From Myxococcales bacterium (GTDB lineage Bacteria; Myxococcota; Myxococcia; Myxococcales; 40CM-4-68-19), in NCBI GenBank assembly GCA_020201435.1, contig JAIVGS010000003.1:1-48882 (forward strand): DNA of 48,882 nucleotides. Reading direction: 5' to 3'. Every line of letters begins with the position of its first letter. Position 1 is the first letter of the stretch. Both the position numbers and the translations under genes were made by a program. Below the pieces are notes generated by a model. It made no database searches, was not told the DNA's origin, and saw only the letters and a program-made list of their open reading frames with translations. Below are positions 16,849 through 27,072 of the stretch, one piece after another.

Positions 16849-18055
16849 GGGCGCCGGCCACCACGAGCGCTGCGACGGCAACTCGCCAGCCGCGAGTGGA
16901 GCTGCGCCAGGCGACCACCGTCGCGAGCGCGAGCCACGGCAGGAACGGAACGAAGTAGCGCGGGCCGTAACAGAAGCCGCCCGCCTCGACGTCCGCGGCG
17001 GCGAGGACGAGGAGCACCGGCGCGGCGCCCCATGCCAGATCACGCAGCAATCCCCGCTCACCGCGCACCGCGGCGCGTGCAGCGACGAAGAATCCGGCGG
17101 CCGCCCAGGGCACGAAGGTGAAGACGCCGTGAGCGTCGCCGAAGAAGAGATCGCCGAGCTCGCCGAGCCCCTTGGCAGGCTCGAATCCGGACGTGCCGCT
17201 GATCAACGGCGTATGCGCGAGCAGCAGGTTGAAGACGACGATCGCCGGCCATCCGGCGGCGAAGGTGAACAAGAGGCGCTGCGCGTCGGCGCGCCGACCT
17301 TCGCGAAATCGCAGCGCCGACCAGCCCAGCGCGACGAGCCCGAACGGCGGCTTCACCGCGGCGGCCGCGAAGCAGAGCGCCCCGCACAGCGCGGGCTTCC
17401 CGGCCACCAGCGCCCACAGCGCCCCAATCAGCGCCAGGCCGATCGCCGGCTCGGAGAAGAACGATCGTGCATATGGAAGCAACGAGCTGGCCACGCCCGT
17501 GAGCAGGACCGCGGCCAGCGCTTCACGCGCAGTGAAACCGGCGCGCACCGCCGCCCGCTCCATCGTCACCAGCGTGCCGAAACAGATCAACGCGACCGCG
17601 ACGATCGCGAACGGCTCCGGGTCGCTCGGGCGCAGCGGCGCGAGCAGCAGCGCGACCAGCGCGGGAAACGCCGGCGGATGCGCGGGCACCTCGATCGCGT
17701 CCTTCTCGAATCCCGGCTGCAGCCGCTCGAAGCCACCCTCCTTCCGGTGGCTGCGCCAGTCGAAGACGCGCTGCCACAGCTGGTGCCCGCCGCTGCGGCG
17801 GTCGATCAGGATCGTATGATGATCGAGCTCGTTTCCGCGAAAGCCCGCGCCCGCTTCGTCGCCGCCGCGCCGCACGCGCAGGTAGTCATCGCCGAGCAGC
17901 AGGTCGCGATCGCGGAGGATGCTGGTGACGATCAGGTAGTAGTGCGGCTCGTCGCCGCTCACCACCGCCGGGCGCCTCAGCGTGAATCCTTCGGAGGGCG
18001 CCCAGCCGACGAACGGCACCAGCAGGAAGACCGCGAGCAGGGGAGCGAACCGCAT
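16775..18055 (-). CDS. Multi-pass membrane protein, GT-C glycosyltransferase-like
   Basis: 426-residue integral membrane protein with about ten hydrophobic segments. After the first segment comes SGDEPHYYLI, an acidic motif in the first external loop like that of GT-C enzymes (PMT/GT39 and relatives) that transfer sugars from lipid-linked donors. A short C-terminal tail (YRDLFDRPVVAAFRR) follows the last segment. The start ATG at 18055 gives a signal-like first helix; the much longer frame upstream is antisense to two plus-strand genes. It resembles in layout the other membrane protein at 21090-22541. Function is a fold-level inference only. Confidence 0.72.
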   Translation of the reverse strand: MRFAPLLAVFLLVPFVGWAPSEGFTLRRPAVVSGDEPHYYLIVTSILRDRDLLLGDDYLRVRRGGDEAGAGFRGNELDHHTILIDRRSGGHQLWQRVFDWRSHRKEGGFERLQPGFEKDAIEVPAHPPAFPALVALLLAPLRPSDPEPFAIVAVALICFGTLVTMERAAVRAGFTAREALAAVLLTGVASSLLPYARSFFSEPAIGLALIGALWALVAGKPALCGALCFAAAAVKPPFGLVALGWSALRFREGRRADAQRLLFTFAAGWPAIVVFNLLLAHTPLISGTSGFEPAKGLGELGDLFFGDAHGVFTFVPWAAAGFFVAARAAVRGERGLLRDLAWGAAPVLLVLAAADVEAGGFCYGPRYFVPFLPWLALATVVAWRSSTRGWRVAVAALVVAGALIAIAGAVRYRDLFDRPVVAAFRR

Positions 18056-18097
18056 CGAACGTGACGTTAGCAAGAAGCCGTGCGAGTCTGCGCGCCG

Positions 18098-19135
18098 ATG
18101 GAGTTTCTGCCTCGACGCCGGACGCTTCAGGCGCAGCTCCTGTATTCCTGGGTGCTGGTCAAGCGCTTCCGCTTCACCTTCTTCATGCTGCTGCTGCTCG
18201 TCTTCGGCGGCGGCACGGCGATGTACTTCCTGCTCGCGCATGCGGGCAGGCCGGTGGGCCTCGGCCGCGCGATCGTGGCTGCGTATTTCCTCCTCTTCGC
18301 CCAGCCGATCATCGACATCCCCGACAACGGCGCGGTCGAGCTGCTGGCGGTGCTGATCCCGCCGCTCGGCATCACCACCGTCGCCGAGGGCCTGGTCCGA
18401 TTCGCGTATCTCTTTTTCGCTCGGGAGCGCAACGACAAGGAGTGGTTTTCCGTGCTGGCACAAACGCTCAAGGATCACGTCGTCATCTGCGGCGCGGGGC
18501 GCGTCGGCTTCCGCGTCTTCGAGCGTCTCCACAAGCTCGGCGTGCCGATGGTGATGATCGAGAAGGACGAGTCGAAGCCGTTCCTTGCGGAGATCCGCAA
18601 CGCGGGCGTGGCGGTGTTGATCGACGACGTGCGCGCCGCCGGCGCGCTGCAGCGGGCCAATCTCACCAGGGCCCGCGCGATCGTCTGCGCCACCGACGAC
18701 GATCTCGCGAATCTGAACGTCGCGCTCGACGCCCGCAAGCTGCGCGCGGGCATCCGCGTGGTGATGCGGTTGTTCGACGATGATCTGGTGGAGAAGACGC
18801 GATCGAGCTTCGACGCCCAGGCCTTTTCCACCTCCGCGCTCGCCGCGCCGGCGCTGGCGATGGCCGCGCTCGATCCGTCGATCAAGAATTCCTTCGAAGT
18901 CGGCGGCCGGCTGATGGTGGTCGCCGAGCTGGCCGTCTCCGGCAGCGTCTGCGGGCGTACCGTCGCGCAGCTGCGCGACGAATCGGGGGTGCTCGTCGTG
19001 CACCTGGTGCGCAAGACCGGCGAGACGATCTTCGATCCCTCGGGGCCGTGCTGCTTCGAGCCCGGCGACGTCGTCACCGTGCAGGCGACGTTGCAGGCGT
19101 ACCAGGGGTTGCGCGAGAAGCTGCTCGCCGCGTAA
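18098..19135 (+). CDS. Membrane protein with RCK (TrkA-N/TrkA-C) domains, no K+ selectivity filter
   Basis: 345-residue protein. Two hydrophobic segments with a re-entrant-like stretch between them occupy about residues 20-110. From about 130 a TrkA-N/RCK domain follows with VVICGAGRVGFRVFERL (NAD-binding glycine motif), VMIEKDE and ATDDDLANLNVA. A TrkA-C-like domain forms the last 90 residues (GRTVAQLRDESGVLVVHLVR, GDVVTVQA). The layout is that of a two-TM potassium channel with an RCK gating ring, but where TVGYG should be the sequence reads FAQPIIDIPDNG. ATG 18098 is preferred over GTG 18080. It may be a non-K+ conductance or a sensor rather than a channel. Confidence 0.78.
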   Translation: MEFLPRRRTLQAQLLYSWVLVKRFRFTFFMLLLLVFGGGTAMYFLLAHAGRPVGLGRAIVAAYFLLFAQPIIDIPDNGAVELLAVLIPPLGITTVAEGLVRFAYLFFARERNDKEWFSVLAQTLKDHVVICGAGRVGFRVFERLHKLGVPMVMIEKDESKPFLAEIRNAGVAVLIDDVRAAGALQRANLTRARAIVCATDDDLANLNVALDARKLRAGIRVVMRLFDDDLVEKTRSSFDAQAFSTSALAAPALAMAALDPSIKNSFEVGGRLMVVAELAVSGSVCGRTVAQLRDESGVLVVHLVRKTGETIFDPSGPCCFEPGDVVTVQATLQAYQGLREKLLAA

Positions 19136-19147
19136 GGAACGACGGCC

Positions 19148-21028
<1,881 letters not shown>

Positions 21029-21054
21029 TATCCGCGCCCCCGAACAGCACCCTC

Positions 21055-21075
21055 CGGGCCACTACCCTCGGCCCG
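21055..21075. terminator. Candidate bidirectional terminator hairpin
   Basis: Between the convergent M3 peptidase and the GT-C-like gene, CGGGCC (21055-21060) pairs with GGCCCG (21070-21075) around a 9-base loop. There is no T-run on either side, so termination by this hairpin is only suggested by its position between two stop codons. Confidence 0.35.
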
Positions 21076-21089
21076 ACGAATGCAAGTCC

Positions 21090-22541
21090 CTAGAACGGGC
21101 GGGCGCCGGGCGGCGGCGAGGGTTCCCATTGCGCGGCGAAGTATCGCGCGGCGCCGCGGTCATCGTTCGAGGGCGCGAGCCATTGAACCGCGATCACCGC
21201 GACGGCGACGGCGAACGCGATCCGATTGCGGCGGAGTACCAAAGCGATCGCCGCGACGAGGGCCGCGAAGTACGGCAACGCGCTCCACAATCCCGGGACG
21301 CCGAGCGACTGGAGCGGGTTGCGCGGGATGAATCCGTGCGAGAGCAGCGGCCAGACGACTTCGCGCAGCGGATTCTCGACCTCGAGCGGAAAGCCCTGGC
21401 AGACGGCGGACGCGAGGCCGGTCGCCGCGATCCCCGCCGCGGCAAGGCCGCCGAAGATCGGCGAGAGCCGCGGACGATCGCGGAGCAGCTGCGCCGCGCA
21501 GACCGCGGCGAACGGGACGATCGGTGTGATGTACCGCGGACCGATCACCCAGCCGCTGCGCCACAGCGCGTGGGTGATTTGGAAAATCAAATAATACGCA
21601 ACGATTGCGAATGGAACGTTCTGGCGCGGCCGCAGCGCGAGCACGGTCCACGGCGCCCAGAAGAAGAGTCCCAGATACGGCGCGAACAAAGAGCCGTAGA
21701 ACCGCTCCGGCGTCGGGAGCGAGATGCCGAGGAAGCCGGGCGAGATGTCCCGCACGAACGAGGGATTCTCCAGATGGCCGTACGGCGTCGACCACGGCGC
21801 GCCGAACGCCGACCAGTGGAATTGCGCGACGACGATCGCCCAGGGAAGGGCGCCGAGGATCACGCCGCGCCAGCGGCGCGTCTGCGCGACGAACGCAACC
21901 AGGAGAATCACCGCCGCCGGGGCCGACGGATATTCCATCGCCACCGACGCGGCGGCGAAGAAGCCGACCCAGAACGGCCGGCACTTCCAGAAGCCGCACA
22001 GGTACGCGGCTCCGAGCGCGAGCGCGGCGAGCTGATGTCCGGCGAACATCTGCCCGTAGGTGAGGCTGAGCGATCCGAGGGCACCGGCGAGGACGACCTC
22101 GTCGGGCAGGCCGAAGCGGCGCATCGCGATCCAGAACGCGATCGTCGGCAGGATCATCCAGACCCAGCGCAGCGCGAAGACGCACGACGTCTTCTTCAAA
22201 GGCCCGAACAGACGCATGACGGCGAGGATCGGGACGGCGAGGACCGTCGGGCCCGGCGCCTTCGCCGAGAAGAGCCGTCCTTCGCAGCGCGGCGGCTGCA
22301 GGCGCGGATCCTCGCAGACCAGCGCCTTGTCGTTGACGTATCCCCACGACGCCATCACGCCGGTGTCGCCGTACCGCGTGCGGCGGCCGATCGACCAGCT
22401 GTGATCCTCGACCAGCGCGCGCGCCGCGTAGATGCGCACCAGCTCGTTCGGGTTGTTCACCTTCTCGAAAAAGACGAACAGCCAACCGTACGCGACGAGG
22501 AGCAGGAGCAGCAGCCGTCCTTCGCCGGGGCGCAGGCGCAC
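21090..22541 (-). CDS. Multi-pass membrane protein, GT-C glycosyltransferase-like
   Basis: 483-residue membrane protein with about eleven hydrophobic segments. The loop after the first segment (NNPNELVRIYAARALVED) has the charged pattern seen in GT-C type mannosyltransferase-like proteins. ALWRSGWVIGPRYITPIVPF resembles the PRY/PRF-containing region that the 16775-18055 protein also has (GGFCYGPRYFVPFLPWLAL), suggesting the two are distant paralogues. The start is a GTG at 22541; the ATG at 22549 is out of frame. It ends in a short Pro-rich tail. The donor is probably a polyprenyl-phosphate sugar if the GT-C assignment is right; that is inference. Confidence 0.72.
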   Translation of the reverse strand: MRLRPGEGRLLLLLLVAYGWLFVFFEKVNNPNELVRIYAARALVEDHSWSIGRRTRYGDTGVMASWGYVNDKALVCEDPRLQPPRCEGRLFSAKAPGPTVLAVPILAVMRLFGPLKKTSCVFALRWVWMILPTIAFWIAMRRFGLPDEVVLAGALGSLSLTYGQMFAGHQLAALALGAAYLCGFWKCRPFWVGFFAAASVAMEYPSAPAAVILLVAFVAQTRRWRGVILGALPWAIVVAQFHWSAFGAPWSTPYGHLENPSFVRDISPGFLGISLPTPERFYGSLFAPYLGLFFWAPWTVLALRPRQNVPFAIVAYYLIFQITHALWRSGWVIGPRYITPIVPFAAVCAAQLLRDRPRLSPIFGGLAAAGIAATGLASAVCQGFPLEVENPLREVVWPLLSHGFIPRNPLQSLGVPGLWSALPYFAALVAAIALVLRRNRIAFAVAVAVIAVQWLAPSNDDRGAARYFAAQWEPSPPPGARPF

Positions 22542-22563
22542 GCGGTCATGCTATCACCCGCCG

Positions 22564-23549
22564 ATGCGCATTCTCCTCCTCGTCCTCCCCGCTTGCGTGG
22601 CAACCGCGCCGGCAGCTCGTTTTCCCGCGACGCCGCGGCAGGAACCGGTCCGGCCGAGCTTCGGCTGCCGCGCGCCGCAGCCGATCGTGCAGGGCGATCG
22701 GACGCTGACCAGCGACGGCCGCACGCGCCGCTTCCGGCTGGTGGTTCCGGAGAGCGCGCGCAAGGGTCCGGCGCCGCTGGTCCTCAACATCCACGGGCTC
22801 GCCGAGACGCCGGCGTTGCACGAGTACTACACCGCCATGGACGCGCGAGCGGCCGAGCGCGGCATGGTCGTCGCATACCCGCAGGGCATCCACAACTCGT
22901 GGAACGCCGGCAACTGCTGCGGCCGCGCGATGGACGAGAAGGTCGACGACGTGCGCTTCCTGCGCGATCTGGTCCGCGAGATCGAGAGCGAGATCTGCAT
23001 CGACAGGGCGCGCGTCTACGCGACCGGAATGTCGAACGGCGCGATCCTGTCGTACCGGCTGGCGTGCGAAGCGTCGGACGTGTTCGCCGCGATCGCGCCG
23101 GTCGCGGGCACCGACGCGTTCTCCGACTGCAGACCGAAGCGGCCGGTGGCGGTGCTCGCGTTCAACGGCACCAGCGATCTCCTCGTCCGCTGGGAAGGAA
23201 GCTGGTCCGATCTCGTTCCGGCGCACGAGACAGTCGCCACGTGGCGCGAGCGCACCGGTGCAGCGCACAGGCCGCGACGGTTTACCGGCAGGGTGACGCG
23301 ACCTGCGAAGCGCCGCGCTGCGCGGCGGATACCATCTCCTGCGTCATCGACGGCGGCGGCCACACCTGGCCGGGCGCGATCGTCTTTCCTCTGCTCGGCC
23401 ACACCTCGAACGACGTCGATTCGACCGCGACGATCCTCGACTTCTTCCTCGATCACCCGCTCCAGAGGCCTCAGACCTCAGGCCGCGGCCTTCAGGCTAG
23501 AGACCAATCTCCGGCGCGATCGGCTTCAACGATTCGATCAGAAAATTGA
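22564..23549 (+). pseudogene. LpqC/PHB depolymerase-like esterase, frameshifted
   Basis: An alpha/beta-hydrolase of the LpqC/poly(3-hydroxybutyrate) depolymerase type. The first frame from ATG 22564 encodes a signal-like N-terminus, LVLNIHGLAETP, YPQGIHNSWNAGNCCG and the nucleophile elbow GMSNGA with Ser157. At about 23257-23259, just after WRERTG, the family sequence continues only in another frame: CSAQAATVYRQGDATCE, then CVIDGGGHTWPG carrying the catalytic His. One base appears to be missing in the codon before TGC at 23259. As read, the Ser and His are in different frames and no active enzyme can form. The shifted frame ends at 23549 and overlaps the convergent HD-domain gene. It could be a true pseudogene or an assembly error. 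Confidence 0.85.
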
Positions 23550-24063
23550 CGTGGTCGAACAGCGGACGGCCGATCGCGTCGGCGCCGCCGTAGACGTAGC
23601 TGCGATCGACGGAACGCGCGAACGCCTTGTCCTTGAGCTTCTTCACCACCGATTCGGGCGGAGTGTCGGCGAGCCTTTTCGAGGGGCGCACTTTCGCGAC
23701 CGCGCCGATGAAGCCGACCAGCTCGTCGCAGGCGTAGATCGCTTTCTTCAGCGCAGTGTCGCGCGGGATCTTCATGTAATCGGCGTGCGAGGCGACGGCC
23801 TCGACGATCTCCTCGGGCCAGCCGCGCTCGCGCAGAACGCGGGTGCCGACGTGCAGGTGCGTCGCTTCGGTCGGGTTCTGCTCGTAGTCGAAGTCGTGCA
23901 ACAGCCCGACGATGCCCCACTTCTCGATCTCCGCGGGGTCGGTGACGCCGAACCACTTCGCGTACGCGCGCATCGCCTCCTCGACGGCGCGGGCGTGCTT
24001 GCGCAGCGCATCCCCCTGGGTGAACTCGCAGAGCAGCGCCCAGGCCTCGTCGCGCGTCTTCAT
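23497..24063 (-). CDS. HD-domain phosphohydrolase-like protein
   Basis: 188-residue soluble protein with HD-superfamily metal ligands: LRKHARAVEEAM (first His), GLLHDFDYEQNP (His-Asp pair) and THLHVG/VASHAD further on. HD proteins hydrolyse nucleotides or other phosphoesters; the substrate is unknown. The ATG at 24063 overlaps the permease stop by 4 nt (ATGA), making this the last gene of the ABC transporter operon, so it may act on or respond to the exported substrate. The longer frame upstream lies inside the permease and is not coding. Confidence 0.8.
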   Translation of the reverse strand: MKTRDEAWALLCEFTQGDALRKHARAVEEAMRAYAKWFGVTDPAEIEKWGIVGLLHDFDYEQNPTEATHLHVGTRVLRERGWPEEIVEAVASHADYMKIPRDTALKKAIYACDELVGFIGAVAKVRPSKRLADTPPESVVKKLKDKAFARSVDRSYVYGGADAIGRPLFDHVNFLIESLKPIAPEIGL

Positions 24064-25223
24064 CCCTTCACCGACTCGGCGATCGGCTGCCGCGCGGCAC
24101 GCACCGCTGGCAGCAGGCCGCCGAGGAACCCCATCAGCGCCGCGAACAGCGTCGCCCAGACCGCGATCGCGAGCGCGAACTGGAACTGGAACTTGATCTC
24201 GGTGAACGAGCCGAAGTTGGTGGTGGTGAACGAGAATGCGGCCAGCAACGCCGCCAGCGCGCAACCGCCTGCGGCGGCGATCAGCGCCAACAGGCTGCTT
24301 TCGAGAAGGAAGCTGCCCAGCACCGAGCGCCGGCGAAACCCGAGGGCCCGCAGCGTACCGATCTCGCGGATCCGGCTCGCGACCTGCGCGTACATGGTGA
24401 TCATCGCGCCGATCATCGCGCCGATGAAGAAGAAGAACGAGATCATGTAGCCGATGATGCGGATGAACTTCGCCATCGGTCCGGCAGCGGCCTCGTAATA
24501 GCGGTCCTCCCGACGGGCTTCGAGGGTCCAGCGCGGATCGGCTTCGACGGTGTTCGCCAGGGTCGGCAGCTCGGAGCGCGACTTGAGCCGCACCGTCATC
24601 GCGCTGAATCCGGTGCGCCGGCCGGCGTCGGCGATCTGATCGGCGTCGGCCCAGATCTCGCTGTCGAATCCGCTGCCCCGGGCGTCGAACACGCCGACCA
24701 CCGGCCACTGCCGGCGCGCGATCGAGATCGACTGGCCCACCTCGGCGCCCTTGTAGCGGCCGCGGGTGCTGCGGCCGATCATCACTTCGCTCGTGGCCCA
24801 TTGCGGCACCCGGCCCTCGACGAGGCGCACCGCATGCGAGCGCAGCTGCTCCCAGCCGTCTCGGGTGATGCCGCGGAAGGCGACGTTGGCGGTGCCGTTC
24901 CCGTCGGCGCGCGGAAGCTGGAAGATCATGAACAGCTCGGGCGAGGCCACCGGCTTGCCGCCTTCCACCGCGACCGCCGGGTCGGCCATGAACGTCTTCG
25001 CGCCCTCGCGCGGCAGGAAGCTGGTCAGCTCGGTGGTCGAGCCCTTGCGCAGGATGATCGCGTTGTCCGGCGAGCCGGTGGTCTTCAACGTCTGCTCGAC
25101 GCCGCGCGCGAGCATCAGGACCGCGGCGAAGACGAAGACGACGAGGCCGAGGCCGAAGACGGTCACGCCGGCGGAGAACCGGCGGCGCAGCAGCGAGCGG
25201 ACGTTGTAGGAGAGCGGGATCAC
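24060..25223 (-). CDS. ABC transporter permease, FtsX/MacB type
   Basis: 387-residue permease: one N-terminal transmembrane helix (FSAGVTVFGLGLVVFVFAAV), a periplasmic MacB-like region of about 215 residues, then three helices in an FtsX domain (MISFFFFIGAMIGAMITMYAQV, LLALIAAAGGCALAALLAAF and a final one with PAVRAARQPIAESVKG). GTG start overlaps the upstream permease stop (GTGA). With the second permease, the ATPase and the adaptor it should form a type VII ABC exporter or lipoprotein/substrate mobiliser that uses mechanotransmission rather than a membrane tunnel. The substrate is unknown. Confidence 0.88.
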   Translation of the reverse strand: MIPLSYNVRSLLRRRFSAGVTVFGLGLVVFVFAAVLMLARGVEQTLKTTGSPDNAIILRKGSTTELTSFLPREGAKTFMADPAVAVEGGKPVASPELFMIFQLPRADGNGTANVAFRGITRDGWEQLRSHAVRLVEGRVPQWATSEVMIGRSTRGRYKGAEVGQSISIARRQWPVVGVFDARGSGFDSEIWADADQIADAGRRTGFSAMTVRLKSRSELPTLANTVEADPRWTLEARREDRYYEAAAGPMAKFIRIIGYMISFFFFIGAMIGAMITMYAQVASRIREIGTLRALGFRRRSVLGSFLLESSLLALIAAAGGCALAALLAAFSFTTTNFGSFTEIKFQFQFALAIAVWATLFAALMGFLGGLLPAVRAARQPIAESVKG

Positions 25224-26374
25224 TCCTGCCTCCTCAGCGCGTTCACCACCTCGATGCGGCCGGCCTGCCACGCCGGAACCAGGCTTGCCGCCGCTCCGAT
25301 CGCGGTCGCGGCGAGGACCGTGACCACCACCAGCGCCGGCCGGAGCGGCAGCGGGAAGCCGAAGCCGAAGAAGGTGAGCAGCTTGTGCATGAACGAGAGG
25401 CCGGGCGGAGCGACCAGCACGCCGGCCGCGCCGCCGATCAGGCCGAGGAGGGCGCCTTCGGCGATGGAAAGAAAGCGCACCTGCCGCGGCAGGAAACCGA
25501 TCGCGCGCATGGTGCCCACTTCGGGGATCCGCTCGCGCAGTCCCATCGCCAGCGTGTTCGCGACGATCAGCGCCATGATCACCAGGATCGCGAGGCTGAC
25601 GATCTCGAGCGCGGAGAGGAACGCCGACGAGCCCTGGACGAAATTGAGCCGGAACGCCTTCTCGGTCTCGGAATGCGTCTCGTTGTCGCTGTTGGCGAAC
25701 ATCGCGTCGATGTCGTGGATCACCCGAGTCGAATCGTTGGGATTGGCGATCTTGACGGTGAACAGGCCGACGGTGTCCTTGCGCGACGCCGGCAGCCCCT
25801 CGTTCAGCCGCGCCCACTGGAAGAAGAGATTGTTGGCGATCGTCTCGTCGTCCTGCCCGTAGACGATCCCGGCGATTCGGAAGCGCCAGTCGCCGGGATA
25901 GATCTCGCTGATCAGCGGGACGGTGTCGCCGAGCTTCCAGCCGAATCGTTTGGCGAGCTCCCGTCCGACCAGGCAGGAGTTGCGGTCGGCGATGAAGTCC
26001 TGCGGCGAGCCTTGCGTGAAGCGCAGATCGAACACCTTCAGCGCCGACCGGGGCTCGACGGCGAAGTTGGCGAAGAAGTTGTTGCGCTCCTTGTAGTAAC
26101 CGCCGAACCAGTTGGAGAACGTCACCTCGGTGACGCCCGGGATCGAAGCGATCCGCTCGCGGTAGCTGAGCGGGAGCGGATTGATCAGCGAGACCGCGTT
26201 GCGGGTGACGACCCGATCGGCGGCCGAAGCGTCGCTGCTCGCGTACCACGCGCTGAGCAGCGAGCGAAGGAGGACGAAGGCGAACACGGCGGTCACCGCG
26301 GCAGCGAGGGTCAGCAGCGACCGCGTCTTGTTGCGCAAGAAGGCGTTGCGCAGCGCGAGGCCGGTGAGCGTCAC
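25220..26374 (-). CDS. ABC transporter permease, FtsX/MacB type
   Basis: 384-residue permease with the same four-helix FtsX layout: N-terminal helix (SLLTLAAAVTAVFAFVLL), a large periplasmic part, then IVSLAILVIMALIVANTLAMGLRERIPEVGTMRAIGF, which includes the FtsX coupling segment, and PAWQAGRIEVVNALRRQE at the end. GTG start at 26374 overlaps the ATPase stop (GTGA). Two different permease genes suggest a heterodimeric membrane part, as in LolCE-like systems. The family is secure; the transported molecule is not known. Confidence 0.88.
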   Translation of the reverse strand: MTLTGLALRNAFLRNKTRSLLTLAAAVTAVFAFVLLRSLLSAWYASSDASAADRVVTRNAVSLINPLPLSYRERIASIPGVTEVTFSNWFGGYYKERNNFFANFAVEPRSALKVFDLRFTQGSPQDFIADRNSCLVGRELAKRFGWKLGDTVPLISEIYPGDWRFRIAGIVYGQDDETIANNLFFQWARLNEGLPASRKDTVGLFTVKIANPNDSTRVIHDIDAMFANSDNETHSETEKAFRLNFVQGSSAFLSALEIVSLAILVIMALIVANTLAMGLRERIPEVGTMRAIGFLPRQVRFLSIAEGALLGLIGGAAGVLVAPPGLSFMHKLLTFFGFGFPLPLRPALVVVTVLAATAIGAAASLVPAWQAGRIEVVNALRRQE

Positions 26375-27072
26375 GTGAGCAGCCCTTTCTCGAGGCGGCG
26401 ATGGACGCGCGCTGCCTGGGCGGCGTGCGGATCGTGCGTGACCATCACGATCGTCTTCCCCAGGGTTTCGTTCAGGGTCTTGAGCAGCTGCAGCACTTCC
26501 TCGGCCGACTTGCGATCGAGATCGCCGGTCGGCTCGTCGGCGACGATGATGTTCGGGTCGGCGACGATCGCCCGCGCGATCGCGACGCGCTGCTGCTGTC
26601 CGCCGGAGAGCTGGCGCGGGGTGTGATCGATCCGGTCCTGCAGGCCGACGAGCTTCAACGCCAGCTCGACGCGGCGCATGCGGTCGGACTTCGGCAGCTT
26701 CGCGAGCAGCAGCGGCAGCTCGACGTTCTCGGCGGCGGTCAGGACCGGCATCAGGTTGTAGAACTGGAAGATGAAGCCGATGTGACGCGATCGCCATGCC
26801 GCGCGCGCCGTCTCGCTGAGGTTCGCGATCTCCTCTCCGGAGACCTTGATGCTGCCGCTGGTCGGCGAATCGATCCCGGCGATCAGATTGAGCAGCGTGG
26901 TCTTTCCCGATCCGCTCGGTCCCATCAGCGCCTCGAACGCGGCTTCCGGCACGTCGAGGTTGATGCCGTCGAGGACGGTCAGCTCCTGGCGGTCGCGGAC
27001 GTAGACTTTGCGCAGATCGCGGATCTGGATGATCGCCTTCCCCGGCTGCGGCGCTGCGGCTGTCTCGGCCAT
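26371..27072 (-). CDS. ABC transporter ATPase, LolD/MacB type
   Basis: 233-residue ATPase with Walker A GPSGSGKTT, Q-loop in FIFQFYNLMP, signature LSGGQQQRVAIARA, Walker B IIVADEPTGDLD and switch His in VTHD. This is the LolD/MacB/FtsE-like group that partners with FtsX-fold permeases. The ATG at 27072 (MAETAAAPQ) overlaps the adaptor stop by one base; a GTG one codon upstream is also possible. It sits in the middle of the five-gene operon and powers the exporter. Confidence 0.92.
   Translation of the reverse strand: MAETAAAPQPGKAIIQIRDLRKVYVRDRQELTVLDGINLDVPEAAFEALMGPSGSGKTTLLNLIAGIDSPTSGSIKVSGEEIANLSETARAAWRSRHIGFIFQFYNLMPVLTAAENVELPLLLAKLPKSDRMRRVELALKLVGLQDRIDHTPRQLSGGQQQRVAIARAIVADPNIIVADEPTGDLDRKSAEEVLQLLKTLNETLGKTIVMVTHDPHAAQAARVHRRLEKGLLT

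Noticed and set aside
7308-17538. The same 17-base string TTCACGCGCAGTGAAAC at 7308-7324 and 17522-17538
   Set aside because: Both encode FTARE on the minus strand in two unrelated proteins with the same preferred codons. With no further similarity around it, chance is the simpler reading.
18058-18068. AACG-TGA-CGTT palindrome in the gap between the GT-C-like and RCK genes, similar to the LPS motif
   Set aside because: Spacer is three rather than two bases and the TTTTAG part is missing; too short to distinguish from chance.
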